Positions 27,289-35,403 of a stretch of DNA of 35,752 nt are shown one piece after another. How positions within the stretch are numbered: position 1 is the first letter of the stretch; each line of letters begins with the position of its first letter. The stretch covers positions 1-35,752 of the forward strand of contig JBKHXF010000035.1 of the NCBI GenBank assembly GCA_046566145.1, read 5' to 3'. The DNA is from JBKHXF01 sp046566145. Its GTDB lineage: Bacteria; Actinomycetota; Nitriliruptoria; Nitriliruptorales; Nitriliruptoraceae. The notes under the pieces are model-generated. The model ran no database searches, was not told the DNA's origin, and saw nothing but the letters and a program-made list of their open reading frames with translations. Made by a program: the position numbers and the translations under genes.

Positions 27289-27328
27289 CCGGCCGACCCG
27301 TGCGGCCACCGCGCCGGCGGTGCTCCGG

Positions 27329-27357
27329 TTGCCCACCCGGTGGGCCGTCGCTACCCT
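27329..27357 (+). promoter_or_regulatory. Promoter of rplU-rpmA
   Basis: TTGCCC at 27329-27334, spacer 17, TACCCT at 27352-27357. Transcription would start near 27364, leaving a leader of about 150 bases before rplU. This is one of the clearest promoters in the window and fits a ribosomal protein operon. Confidence 0.6.
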
Positions 27358-27367
27358 CCCACGGGTC

Positions 27368-27387
27368 ACGGTGCCCCCGGGCACCGT
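27368..27387 (+). promoter_or_regulatory. 5'-leader hairpin of rplU
   Basis: ACGGTGCCC at 27368-27376 and GGGCACCGT at 27379-27387 around CC, followed by TCT. The stem lies within a few bases of the predicted transcript start. It may protect the 5' end, act as an attenuator or be a ribosomal-protein leader. Function is unproven. Confidence 0.5.
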
Positions 27388-27512
27388 TCTGCACGTCAGC
27401 ACCCCTTCACACACCCAGGGCCCCGGCGCGCGCCACACCACTCGCGGACGCGAGGATGGTCCTCGGCGCTGCCCAGCGGGCCGACGACGCACCACTGCAC
27501 AGGAGGCCAACC

Positions 27513-27818
27513 GTGTCGTACGCGGTCATCGCCACGGGCGGCAAGCAGTACAAGGTCACCGCCGGCCAGGAGCTCACCGTCGAGAAGCTCGACGGCGCCG
27601 TCGGCGACTCGGTCTCGCTGCCCGCCGTCATGGTCGTCGACGACAGCGGGTCGGTCACCGCCGGCGCCGACGTCGCCGGTCGTGAGGTCAGCGCGACCAT
27701 CACCGGCCACGGGCTGGGGGAGAAGATCCGGGTCTTCACCTACAAGAACAAGTCGCGCCAGCACAAGCGCCGCGGCCACCGCCAGCCCAACACCACCATC
27801 AAGATCGACGCGATCTGA
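27513..27818 (+). CDS. rplU: 50S ribosomal protein L21
   Basis: A 101-residue 23S rRNA-binding protein of the large subunit. YAVIATGGKQYKV at the start and the basic segment YKNKSRQHKRRGHRQPNT at the end are diagnostic of L21. The length is normal. The GTG start is set by a perfect AGGAGG at 27501-27506 with 6-base spacing. rpmA follows after 48 bases in the same unit, the conserved L21-L27 order. Confidence 0.98.
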   Translation: MSYAVIATGGKQYKVTAGQELTVEKLDGAVGDSVSLPAVMVVDDSGSVTAGADVAGREVSATITGHGLGEKIRVFTYKNKSRQHKRRGHRQPNTTIKIDAI

Positions 27819-27866
27819 CGACGTCCCGCGCCGGCCCTGCGCCAGCGCGTCGAGGAAGGCACCGAG

Positions 27867-28130
27867 ATGGCACACAAGAAGGGCGGCGGCTCCTCCAACA
27901 ACGGCCGCGACTCCAACGCGAAGCGCCTCGGCGTGAAGAAGTACGGCGGTGAGGTCGTCCGCGCGGGCAACATCATCGTCCGCCAGCGGGGCACCAGGAT
28001 CCACCCGGGCGAGAACGTCGGCCGCGGCGGCGACGACACGCTGTTCGCGCTCGTCGACGGCAACGTCCGCTTCCGCAAGTCCGGCGACCGGACCTTCGCG
28101 AACGTGGACCCGGTCGACGCCGCGAGCTGA
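27867..28130 (+). CDS. rpmA: 50S ribosomal protein L27
   Basis: An 87-residue large-subunit protein whose N-terminus reaches the peptidyl transferase centre. MAHKKGGGSSNNGRDSNAKR begins at the mature form, without the cleavable extension known in Firmicutes L27. RIHPGENVGRGGDDTLFAL is the conserved core. ATG start with GAGGAAGG at 27852-27859, 7 bases upstream. Followed by a strong terminator. Confidence 0.98.
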   Translation: MAHKKGGGSSNNGRDSNAKRLGVKKYGGEVVRAGNIIVRQRGTRIHPGENVGRGGDDTLFALVDGNVRFRKSGDRTFANVDPVDAAS

Positions 28131-28154
28131 CGCCGCGACACCCGAGCAGGACCC

Positions 28155-28187
28155 CACGAGGAGGCGGCGCGCAGCCGCCTCCTCGTG
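28155..28187 (+). terminator. Strong hairpin terminator after rpmA
   Basis: Perfect 14-bp stem: CACGAGGAGGCGGC at 28155-28168, loop GCGCA, GCCGCCTCCTCGTG at 28174-28187, then CGTTCC. The best terminator candidate in the window, 25 bases after the rpmA stop. It implies a separate start or controlled read-through into obg. Confidence 0.8.
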
Positions 28188-28259
28188 CGTTCCCGCCGGC
28201 ACGCACCCTGCCCGCACCATCCGGCACCACCGCAACCACCACCGTTCAGGAGGCCCGTC

Positions 28260-29711
28260 GTGGCCGAGGCCGTCGAGTTCGTCGACGAGTGCACCGTGCA
28301 CGTCCGTGGCGGACCGGGCGGCAACGGCGCCACCTCGTTCCGGCGTGAGGCCCACGTCCCGCGTGGCGGGCCCGACGGTGGGGACGGCGGGAACGGGGGC
28401 TCCGTCGTCCTCGTCGCCGACGAGGGCGTGACCAGCCTGCTCGACCTCCACCGTCGACCGCACCGCCGCGCCCCGGAGGGCGCGCACGGCGCGGGCAACA
28501 ACCGCACCGGCCCCGACGGCGACGACCTGGTGCTGCTCGTGCCGGTCGGCACGGTCGTGAAGGACCAGGCGGGAGGCGAGGTCCTCGCCGACCTGACCCG
28601 CCCCGGCCAGCGCTGGGTCGCGGCCGCCGGCGGCCGCGGTGGCCGCGGCAACGCGAGCTTCGCCAACCGCCACCGCCGCGTGCCGCGGTTCTCGGAGCGC
28701 GGCGAGCCGACCCGGGACCGCACCCTGCGGCTCGAGCTCAAGCTGATCGCCGACGTCGGCCTGGTCGGGTTCCCCTCCGCCGGCAAGTCCTCGCTCATCA
28801 GCCGTCTCTCGGCGGCGAAGCCCCGCATCGAGGCGTGGCCGTTCACGACCCTGACCCCACACCTGGGCGTCATGCGCGCCGGCGACGCCCGCGCGCCCGT
28901 CGACGTGGTCCTCGCCGACGTGCCGGGCCTCATCGAGGGCGCCAGCGAGGGCAAGGGGCTCGGTCACCGGTTCCTGCGCCACATCGAGCGCTGCTCGGTG
29001 CTGCTGCACGTCCTCGACTGCATGCCGATGGACAGCGACCGCGACCCGATCGCCGACCTCGCCGTCCTGCGCGAGGAGCTGCGCCAGCACGAGCCCACCA
29101 TGCTCGAGCGCCGCCAGCTCGTCGTGCTCAACAAGGTCGACCTGCCCGACGGCCAGGCGCTCGCCGACCTGGTGCGCCCCGAGCTCGAGGCCGCCGGCGA
29201 GGAGGTCCTCGAGGTGTCCGCCGTGTCCGGCGTCGGGCTCGACGCCCTGGCCCACCGGCTCGCCGCGATCGTCACCGACGAGCGGCGCCACCGCGACGTC
29301 GCCGCCCCACAGGTGCCGCAGGAGGTCGTGCTGCGCCCCGTTCGTCGGCGCGACGACTTCACCGTCGGTCGCCACGTCACCGGGGCCTTCGAGGTCGCCG
29401 GCGAACGGGTCGAGCGCTGGGTGAGGATGCTGCCCCTCGACAACCCCGAGGCCGTCCGCTACCTGCAGGGCCGCATGCGCCGCGCCGGCATCGAGAAGGC
29501 CCTGGTGGACGCCGGCGCCCGGCAGGGCGACGAGGTGGTCATCGACCAGGTCGTCTTCGAGTTCGACCCCGACCCACGCGACCTGCCCGAGGAGGAGCGC
29601 GAGGCGCTGCTCGCCGGCGAGCTCGAGGACGAGCTCGCCGAGGAGCTCGAGGACCTCGACGGCGACCTCGAGTGGGGCGAGGGGGACGGGCAGGGCGAGG
29701 TGGAGGCGTGA
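28260..29711 (+). CDS. obgE: GTPase Obg (CgtA)
   Basis: Ribosome-associated GTPase that checks late 50S assembly and links it to stress signals. Domain order: glycine-rich Obg fold (1-158, GGPGGNGATSFRREAHVPRG), G domain with P-loop GFPSAGKS at 170-177, DVPG switch (LADVPGLIEG) and NKVD base contact. A C-terminal OCT domain follows (RRRDDFTVGRHVTGAFEV and later), as in actinobacterial and Bacillus Obg. The last 50 residues are highly acidic. Length 483. The GTG start has AGGAGG at 28248-28253 with 6-base spacing. It overlaps proB by 4 bases. Confidence 0.97.
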   Translation: MAEAVEFVDECTVHVRGGPGGNGATSFRREAHVPRGGPDGGDGGNGGSVVLVADEGVTSLLDLHRRPHRRAPEGAHGAGNNRTGPDGDDLVLLVPVGTVVKDQAGGEVLADLTRPGQRWVAAAGGRGGRGNASFANRHRRVPRFSERGEPTRDRTLRLELKLIADVGLVGFPSAGKSSLISRLSAAKPRIEAWPFTTLTPHLGVMRAGDARAPVDVVLADVPGLIEGASEGKGLGHRFLRHIERCSVLLHVLDCMPMDSDRDPIADLAVLREELRQHEPTMLERRQLVVLNKVDLPDGQALADLVRPELEAAGEEVLEVSAVSGVGLDALAHRLAAIVTDERRHRDVAAPQVPQEVVLRPVRRRDDFTVGRHVTGAFEVAGERVERWVRMLPLDNPEAVRYLQGRMRRAGIEKALVDAGARQGDEVVIDQVVFEFDPDPRDLPEEEREALLAGELEDELAEELEDLDGDLEWGEGDGQGEVEA

Positions 29712-30829
29712 GCCGTCGCTTCCCGCGCCCGCGGCTGGCCGTCGTGAAGATCGGCTCCTCGTCGCTGCGCGGCGTCGACGGCCGGCTCGACACGGCCCAG
29801 CTCGACCAGCTCGCGGACCAGCTCGCGGAGCTGCGCGAGGCGGGGACGCGGGTCGTGCTCGTCTCGTCGGGCGCCGTGGCCGCGGGGATGGGCCAGCTCG
29901 GCCTCGACGTCCGCCCCGTCGACCTGCCGAGCCTGCAGGCCGCCGCCGCGGTCGGGCAGGGCGAGCTCGTCCACGCCTACCACCGCCGGTTCGCCTCCCA
30001 CGGTCTGGCCGCCGCCCAGATCCTGCTGACGCAGGACGACTTCGTGCGTCGGCACCGCTACCTCAACGCACGCACGACCCTGCAGCGCCTCCTCGAGCTG
30101 CCGACCATCCCGGTGATCAACGAGAACGACGCCGTCGCCACCGAGGAGCTCGCCTACGGCGACAACGACCGGCTCGCCGCCCTCGTCGCCTCGATGCTCG
30201 AGGCGCAACTCCTGCTGCTGCTCTCCGACGTCGACGGGCTGTTCGACGGCGACCCGCGCACCGACCCGGCCGCCCGCCTCGTGCCGACCGTCGCCGACGT
30301 CGAGGCGCTCGACCCGAGCCGGATCGGCGGGGTGGGCAGCACCGTCGGGTCAGGCGGGATGCGCTCGAAGGTGGATGCCGCGTCCGTCGCCATCCGCTCC
30401 GACACCCACGCGGTCGTGGCGAACGCGCGCCGCCCCGGGGTCGTCGCCGACGTGCTCGACGGGCTCGAGGTCGGGACGTGGTTCCCCGCCGGCGGCCGTC
30501 GCCTCGAGGCACGGCGCCTGTGGATCGGCTTCGCGCTGCAGACCCACGGCCGCATCCACGTCGACGCGGGTGCGGCCCGGGCGCTGCGGGAGAACGGCGT
30601 GTCGCTGCTCTCGGTCGGCGTGACCGGCGCGGACGGGGATTTCGCCGTCGGCGACGCCGTCGAGGTCGTCGACCCGGAGGGCGACGTCGTCGGCCGGGGC
30701 CTGGTGAACTTCGCGGCCGCCGACGTCCGCCGCCTCGCGGGCCACTCGACCGACGCGGCCGCCGACGCCTTCGGACCCGGATTCGCCCGCGAGGTCATCC
30801 ACCGCGACGACCTGGTGCTGCTGCGCTGA
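29708..30829 (+). CDS. proB: Glutamate 5-kinase
   Basis: First enzyme of proline synthesis: ATP-dependent phosphorylation of glutamate to glutamyl 5-phosphate. The amino acid kinase domain shows VVKIGSSSLRG, VLVSSGAVAAGM, PVINENDAVATEE and YGDNDRLAALVA. A PUA domain fills about 275-373 (ARALRENGVSLLSVGVTGADG). Length 373 is normal. The start codon GTG overlaps the obg stop, with GAGG at 29697-29700. proA, usually next, is not here; an inverted flavoprotein gene follows instead. Confidence 0.96.
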   Translation: MSRRFPRPRLAVVKIGSSSLRGVDGRLDTAQLDQLADQLAELREAGTRVVLVSSGAVAAGMGQLGLDVRPVDLPSLQAAAAVGQGELVHAYHRRFASHGLAAAQILLTQDDFVRRHRYLNARTTLQRLLELPTIPVINENDAVATEELAYGDNDRLAALVASMLEAQLLLLLSDVDGLFDGDPRTDPAARLVPTVADVEALDPSRIGGVGSTVGSGGMRSKVDAASVAIRSDTHAVVANARRPGVVADVLDGLEVGTWFPAGGRRLEARRLWIGFALQTHGRIHVDAGAARALRENGVSLLSVGVTGADGDFAVGDAVEVVDPEGDVVGRGLVNFAAADVRRLAGHSTDAAADAFGPGFAREVIHRDDLVLLR

Positions 30830-30851
30830 GGCGGGACGGGCCGGCTCGGGA

Positions 30852-32603
30852 TCACTCCAGCAGGCGCCCCTCGACCTCGAGCTCGTCGGCGTCGACGGCC
30901 CACTCGGCGAGGTGGTCGGGCACCTCCGGTCGCGGCGTGGTCTCGAGCTGCAGCGCGCCGTCACGGTCCCGGGTGACGCGGGTGTTCCACAGCGCCGACG
31001 GGTCGGTGTCGGGGAAGTCCGAGCGGTTGTGCGCCCCGCGGGTCTCACGGCGCTGCTGGGCGGCGAGCGCCGTGGCCAGCGCGGTCTCGATGGAGCCGCG
31101 CAGGTCGATCGCGGCGGCCACGTCCGACCAGCCCTGCGCGTCGGGTTGGACGTCGAGGTCGTCGAGCGTGGCCCGCAGGTCCTCCAGCCGGGCGATCCCC
31201 TGCTTCAGGCCGTCCTCGTCGCGCACGACGCCGACGTGGCGCCACATCACGTCGCGCAGCTCCCGCTGGGCGACGCGGACCACGGTGTCACCGTCGCGCA
31301 CGACCCCGTCGAGCCGGTCGAGCGCCGCGTCGATCGTTGCGCGCGAGCGCAGCTGCACCGAGAGCCCGCGGGCGTGCGTCGCGGCGGCTTCGCCGGCGCG
31401 GCGACCGAACACCACGGTCTCGGCCAGCGAGTTCCCGCCGAGCCGGTTCGCACCGTGCAGCCCCGCCGTGATCTCGCCGGCGGCGTAGAGCCCGTCGACG
31501 CCCGTGGCGCCGTCCTCGGGCTCCACCGACACGCCGCCCATCGAGTAGTGCGCCGTCGGTGCGACCTCCATCGGCTCCTCGGAGATGTCCAGCATCTGGG
31601 CCTCGATGAACTGCCGGTGCATCCGCGGCAGCTTCTCCCGGATCACGGCCTTGTCGAGGTGGGAGATGTCGAGGAACACGCCACCGTTCGGGCCGCCCCG
31701 GCCCTGCTGGATCTCGGTGTAGTTGGCCATCGCGACGATGTCGCGGGTCGACAGCTCCATCCGCTCGGCGTCGTAGCGCTCCATGAAGCGCTCGCCCTCG
31801 GCGTTGAGCAGTCGGCCGCCCTCCCCGCGCACGGCCTCGGTCACGAGCCACCCGGCCCAGGCGTCGGGGTGCGTCATGCCGGTCGGGTGGAACTGCACGA
31901 GCTCCATGTCCTTCAGCGCGACGCCGGCGGCGAGCCCCAGGAACATGGCGTCGCCGTTGTTCTCGTCGCGCCGCGAGCTCGACTGCCGCCACAGGCGCGT
32001 GTGCCCGCCGCCGGCGAGCACCACGGCGTCGGCGAGGTGGACGGTGCGCTCACCCGAGACGAGGTCGAACATCAGCGCGCCGAAGCAGGTCCCGTCGTGG
32101 ACGAGCAGGTCGGTGACGTACTGCCGCTCGTGGATGGCGATGTCGCGCGCCGCGACCTGGTCGTGCAGGGTCTCGATGATGGCGCGGCCGGTCCAGTCGC
32201 CCGCGTAGGCGGTCCGGCGGTAGCGGTGCGCGCCGAAGTAGCGCACGTCGATCTCGCCGTCCTCGGTCCGGGCGAACGGCAGGCCCCACTCGGCGAGCTC
32301 CCGGACGGCCGCCGGCGCCTCGCGGGCGAGGATCTCGACCTTGCGCGGGTGGGCCAGGAAGTAGCCCTCGTTCCACGTGTCGAGGAAGTGGTGCCCCCAC
32401 GAGTCCTGTGGGTCGCGGGTGCCGAGCGCGGCGTTGATGCCGCCGGCGGCCAGGACGGTGTGGGCGTCGCGGCGCAGCCGCTTGCCGACGATCGTCACCT
32501 CCATCCCGGCGTCGTGGGCGGCGATGGCGGCACGGGCGCCTGCGCCGCCGGAGCCGATGACGAGCACGTTGGAGACGGTCTGGCGGACGGCGGGGGTGGG
32601 CAC
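30852..32603 (-). CDS. SdhA/FrdA-type flavoprotein (succinate dehydrogenase / fumarate reductase A)
   Basis: A 583-residue FAD protein, the usual SdhA length. Rossmann motif GSGGAGARAA at 17-26; H48 in DAHTVLAAGGI corresponds to the histidine that binds FAD covalently in SdhA/FrdA and is absent from aspartate oxidase. Active-site segments FHPTGM, EAVRGEGGRLLN, AHYSMGGV and ANRLGGNSLAETVVFGRRAG all match. In the complex it oxidises succinate or reduces fumarate, but no iron-sulfur or membrane-anchor subunit lies nearby. The GTG at 32603 has GGAG 5 bases upstream; the frame stays open upstream to 32765 without similarity. Convergent with proB and divergent from lemA. A KstD-like or other flavoprotein role is less likely given these motifs. 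Confidence 0.9.
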   Translation of the reverse strand: MPTPAVRQTVSNVLVIGSGGAGARAAIAAHDAGMEVTIVGKRLRRDAHTVLAAGGINAALGTRDPQDSWGHHFLDTWNEGYFLAHPRKVEILAREAPAAVRELAEWGLPFARTEDGEIDVRYFGAHRYRRTAYAGDWTGRAIIETLHDQVAARDIAIHERQYVTDLLVHDGTCFGALMFDLVSGERTVHLADAVVLAGGGHTRLWRQSSSRRDENNGDAMFLGLAAGVALKDMELVQFHPTGMTHPDAWAGWLVTEAVRGEGGRLLNAEGERFMERYDAERMELSTRDIVAMANYTEIQQGRGGPNGGVFLDISHLDKAVIREKLPRMHRQFIEAQMLDISEEPMEVAPTAHYSMGGVSVEPEDGATGVDGLYAAGEITAGLHGANRLGGNSLAETVVFGRRAGEAAATHARGLSVQLRSRATIDAALDRLDGVVRDGDTVVRVAQRELRDVMWRHVGVVRDEDGLKQGIARLEDLRATLDDLDVQPDAQGWSDVAAAIDLRGSIETALATALAAQQRRETRGAHNRSDFPDTDPSALWNTRVTRDRDGALQLETTPRPEVPDHLAEWAVDADELEVEGRLLE

Positions 32604-32627
32604 GGTGGCTCCGAGGTCGCGGGTCGG

Positions 32628-32649
32628 ACGGGTGCGGCTCCGCACCCGT
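32628..32649 (-). promoter_or_regulatory. Hairpin 25 bases upstream of the flavoprotein start
   Basis: ACGGGTGCGG at 32628-32637 and CCGCACCCGT at 32640-32649, only CT between (about 9 bp can pair). It lies in the probable leader of the minus-strand gene, so it could affect translation or bind a regulator. Role unknown. Confidence 0.35.
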
Positions 32650-32660
32650 GGTTCGTGCCC

Positions 32661-32700
32661 GCGCCGGCGGCGTCGCCCCGCCGGACGTCGCCGCCGGCGC
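32661..32700. repeat. 12-bp inverted repeat in the flavoprotein-lemA divergent region
   Basis: GCGCCGGCGGCG at 32661-32672 and CGCCGCCGGCGC at 32689-32700, spacer 16. A terminator between divergent starts would be unexpected. It may be a regulatory structure or simply GC-rich chance. Confidence 0.35.
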
Positions 32701-32782
32701 GGGTCGGCGCGGACCCGGCGACGGATGGGCGCACCGCGGTCGTGCCCGACGCGAGCGCGCCTCACCGTCGGCCCGGTGCCCC

Positions 32783-32788
32783 TAGCAT
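32783..32788 (+). promoter_or_regulatory. Candidate -10 box of lemA operon
   Basis: TAGCAT (TANNNT) at 32783-32788, about 50 bases before the lemA start. No good -35 match at 16-18 bases. It is the most AT-rich spot in the divergent region. Confidence 0.3.
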
Positions 32789-32839
32789 CACGGCGCGCCG
32801 GCGAGGGGACCGGCCGTGGACGGTCGAGGAGGACCCGGG

Positions 32840-33400
32840 GTGCTGCAGCCGGTCGTGGTCGTCGGGGGCACGTTCGTCGTCGTGCTGCTCGTCTGGGTCG
32901 CGGTCACCTACAACGGGCTGGTGCGGCTGCGCAACCGCACCGAGGACGCGTGGTCCGGCATCGACGTGCAGCTGCAGCGCCGCGCCGACCTCGTCCCGCA
33001 GCTCGTCGCCACCGTGCAGGGCTACGCCGGGCACGAGGAGGGGGTGCTCACGCGGGTCACGCAGGCACGAACCGCGATCCTCGACGCGTCCGGCCCGGCG
33101 TCCGCCGGGGCGGCCGACGACGCCCTGGAGCAGGCGCTGGGCGGTCTGTTCGCGGTCGCCGAGGGCTACCCGGAGCTGCGCGCCAGCGAGAACTACCTGC
33201 AGCTCCAGCGCGACCTCGCCGTGCTCGAGGAGGAGATCTCCTTCGCCCGGCGCTACCACAACGCCACCGTCGAGCAGCTCAACACGCGGATCGAGACGTT
33301 CCCGTCGATGCTCGTCGCCCGACCGTTCGGCTTCCGCCGGCGGGAGTACTTCAAGGCCGACGCCGCCGACCGGGTCGTCCCGCAGGTGGGGGGGCGGTGA
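32840..33400 (+). CDS. lemA: LemA family protein
   Basis: A 186-residue protein with one N-terminal membrane segment (about 5-24) and a long helical bundle. VTYNGLVRLRNRTEDAWSGIDVQLQRRADLVPQLV is the LemA hallmark, and the end FGFRRREYFKAD is also typical. Molecular role is unclear; LemA proteins are membrane anchored and often sit beside DUF2207 proteins. The GTG at 32840 has GAGGAGG at 32826-32832, 7 bases away. It overlaps the next gene by 4 bases. Confidence 0.95.
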   Translation: MLQPVVVVGGTFVVVLLVWVAVTYNGLVRLRNRTEDAWSGIDVQLQRRADLVPQLVATVQGYAGHEEGVLTRVTQARTAILDASGPASAGAADDALEQALGGLFAVAEGYPELRASENYLQLQRDLAVLEEEISFARRYHNATVEQLNTRIETFPSMLVARPFGFRRREYFKADAADRVVPQVGGR

Positions 33401-35283
33401 GGGGGCGCCGCCGCGCCGCCGGCGGGGTGTTCCTGCTGCCACTGGTCGCGGGGTGGCTCGTCGGGTCGGCGGCTGCCGCGACCGCCCAGACCGGCGAGCG
33501 CATCCTGACGTTCGACGTCGACCTGGTGGTCACCGCCGACGGCGACCTCGAGGTGGTCGAGTCGATCACGTACGACTTCGGGATGGCAGAGCGGCGCGGC
33601 ATCTTCCGCACCATCCCGGTCCGCTCCCAGCTGCCGCAGGTCGTGTCCTTCCCGGTGCCGGGGGACACCGACGAGTTCCTGCGCGCCATCGACCTCACCG
33701 ACGTCCGGGTCTCCTCGGCCACGGCACCGACCGACGTGGAGCTGGACCGGCCTGGGCCCGTCTCCCGCGCCGGCGACGCGCTCCGCATCCGCATCGGTGA
33801 CCCCGACGTGACGATCTCCGGCGTCCACACCTACCGGATCGCCTACCGGGTCCGGGGCGCGCTCGACGGGTTCGCCGGCGCGGACCCCGACGTGGCGTGG
33901 GACGCCACCGGTGACGCGTGGGAGGTGCCGATCGACGTCGCGACCGTCACGGTGCGCGGGCCCCGCGTGACCCGGGCCCTGTGCCTGCGCGGCACCTTCG
34001 GCTCCACCACGTCCTGCGAGGTGGGCGGCCTCGACGACGGCGTCGCCCGGTACCGGGCCACCGACCTCGGTCCGGGGACCGGCGTGACGGTCGTCGCCGG
34101 CTTCGCCCCGGGCACGGTCACGGTCCCCGAGCCGCTGCTGGTGCGCCGCTGGTCGGTCCGCTCGGCGCTGGCCGGGTCCCCGTGGGCGCTGCCGCTCGGG
34201 CTCGCCACGGCCGTGCTCGGGCTGGGCGGGGTCCTCGCGCTCGCCTGGCGGCAGGGCCGCGATCGTGAGCTCGTCGGCGGGGTCGACTCCCACGGGGTGG
34301 TCAGCGGTGCGGCCTTCGAGCGCCGGCGGCCACTGCTCGAGCCGAGGACGGTCCCCGTCCGGTACCGGCCTCCCGAGGGGCTGCGGCCGGGCCAGCTCGG
34401 GGTGCTCGTCGACGAGCGCGTCGACCGGGTGGACGTGACGGCGACCGTCGTCGACCTGGCCGTGCGCGGCCACCTCCGCATCGAGGAGGGCCGGACGGTG
34501 AAGGTGCTGTGGCGGGAGTCGACGGAGTTCACCCTCCGCGCGACCCCGGAGCGCGTCGCCCCGGAGGACCCGCCGCTGCTGGCCTACGAGCGGCGCCTGC
34601 TCGACGGGCTGTTCCAGGAGGGCGACACGGTCGAGCTGGAGGAGCTCCGGGGTGCGTTCGCCCAGCGGTACGCCGCCGTGGCCACCGAGATGTACGAGGA
34701 CGTGGCGGCGCAGGGGTGGTTCCCCACCCGGCCGGACCGGGTGCGCAGCCGCTGGACGGCCATCGGGGTGGCGGCGCTGGTCGCGAGCACGGCGCTGTTC
34801 GTCGCCGCGCTGCTGCTGACGACGCTCGCCGCGGCCGTGCTGCCGCTGGTGCTCGCGTCGCTGGTGCTCGTCGTGGCGGCCGGCCGGATGCCGCACCGCA
34901 CGGCCGAGGGCTCGCGGCTGCTGGTCGAGGCGCTCGGGTACCGCGAGTTCGTGGTGACCGCCGAGTCGGGCCGCATGGCCTTCGCCGAGGCGCAGCAGGC
35001 CTTCGTCACGGGCCTGCCCTACGCCATCGTGTTCGGGGTGGCCGAGCTGTGGGCGGCTCGCTTCGCCGACCTGGGGCTGGTCACCCAGGAGCTCGTCAGC
35101 AGCTGGTACGCCGGCCGCGGGCCGTTCACCGGTGACGGCTTCACCGCCAACCTCGGGCGGCTCGACAGCGGCCTGGGCACGTCGCTCGCCACGGCGCCCT
35201 CCTCCTCCAGCGGGTCGGGCGGGTCGGGGTTCTCGGGCGGCGCCGGCGGCGGCTTCGGCGGGGGCGGGGGCGGGAGCTGGTGA
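33397..35283 (+). CDS. DUF2207 membrane protein
   Basis: A 628-residue protein. A signal peptide (about 1-30) precedes an extracytoplasmic DUF2207 domain (to about 258; FDVDLVVTADGDLEVVESI, RRGIFRTIPV). One membrane segment lies near 261-284 and a soluble region follows with GVLVDERVDRVDVTATVVDLAVRGHL. Two closely spaced membrane segments lie at about 452-497. It ends with a Ser/Gly-rich tail (GGGFGGGGGGSW), a known trait of the family. Function unknown. The GTG start overlaps lemA as GTGA, so the two are made together. The tail is low complexity and probably flexible. Confidence 0.93.
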   Translation: MRGRRRAAGGVFLLPLVAGWLVGSAAAATAQTGERILTFDVDLVVTADGDLEVVESITYDFGMAERRGIFRTIPVRSQLPQVVSFPVPGDTDEFLRAIDLTDVRVSSATAPTDVELDRPGPVSRAGDALRIRIGDPDVTISGVHTYRIAYRVRGALDGFAGADPDVAWDATGDAWEVPIDVATVTVRGPRVTRALCLRGTFGSTTSCEVGGLDDGVARYRATDLGPGTGVTVVAGFAPGTVTVPEPLLVRRWSVRSALAGSPWALPLGLATAVLGLGGVLALAWRQGRDRELVGGVDSHGVVSGAAFERRRPLLEPRTVPVRYRPPEGLRPGQLGVLVDERVDRVDVTATVVDLAVRGHLRIEEGRTVKVLWRESTEFTLRATPERVAPEDPPLLAYERRLLDGLFQEGDTVELEELRGAFAQRYAAVATEMYEDVAAQGWFPTRPDRVRSRWTAIGVAALVASTALFVAALLLTTLAAAVLPLVLASLVLVVAAGRMPHRTAEGSRLLVEALGYREFVVTAESGRMAFAEAQQAFVTGLPYAIVFGVAELWAARFADLGLVTQELVSSWYAGRGPFTGDGFTANLGRLDSGLGTSLATAPSSSSGSGGSGFSGGAGGGFGGGGGGSW

Positions 35284-35324
35284 CCCGCGCGGCCACCGGT
35301 GTGCGCCCGCGCGCCCCGGCGGCC

Positions 35325-35330
35325 TACCGT
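35325..35330 (+). promoter_or_regulatory. Possible -10 box of the MoxR-like gene
   Basis: TACCGT at 35325-35330 in the 120-base gap after the DUF2207 gene, with a weak GTGCGC 18 bases upstream. No terminator hairpin is clear in this gap, so read-through from lemA is also possible. Confidence 0.2.
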
Positions 35331-35403
35331 TGGCCCCCGACCGCCCTGTCCCCGTGCGTCGCGGCACGACCGCCGGCGCCCGCCCGACCCGTCAGGATCC
35401 CCC

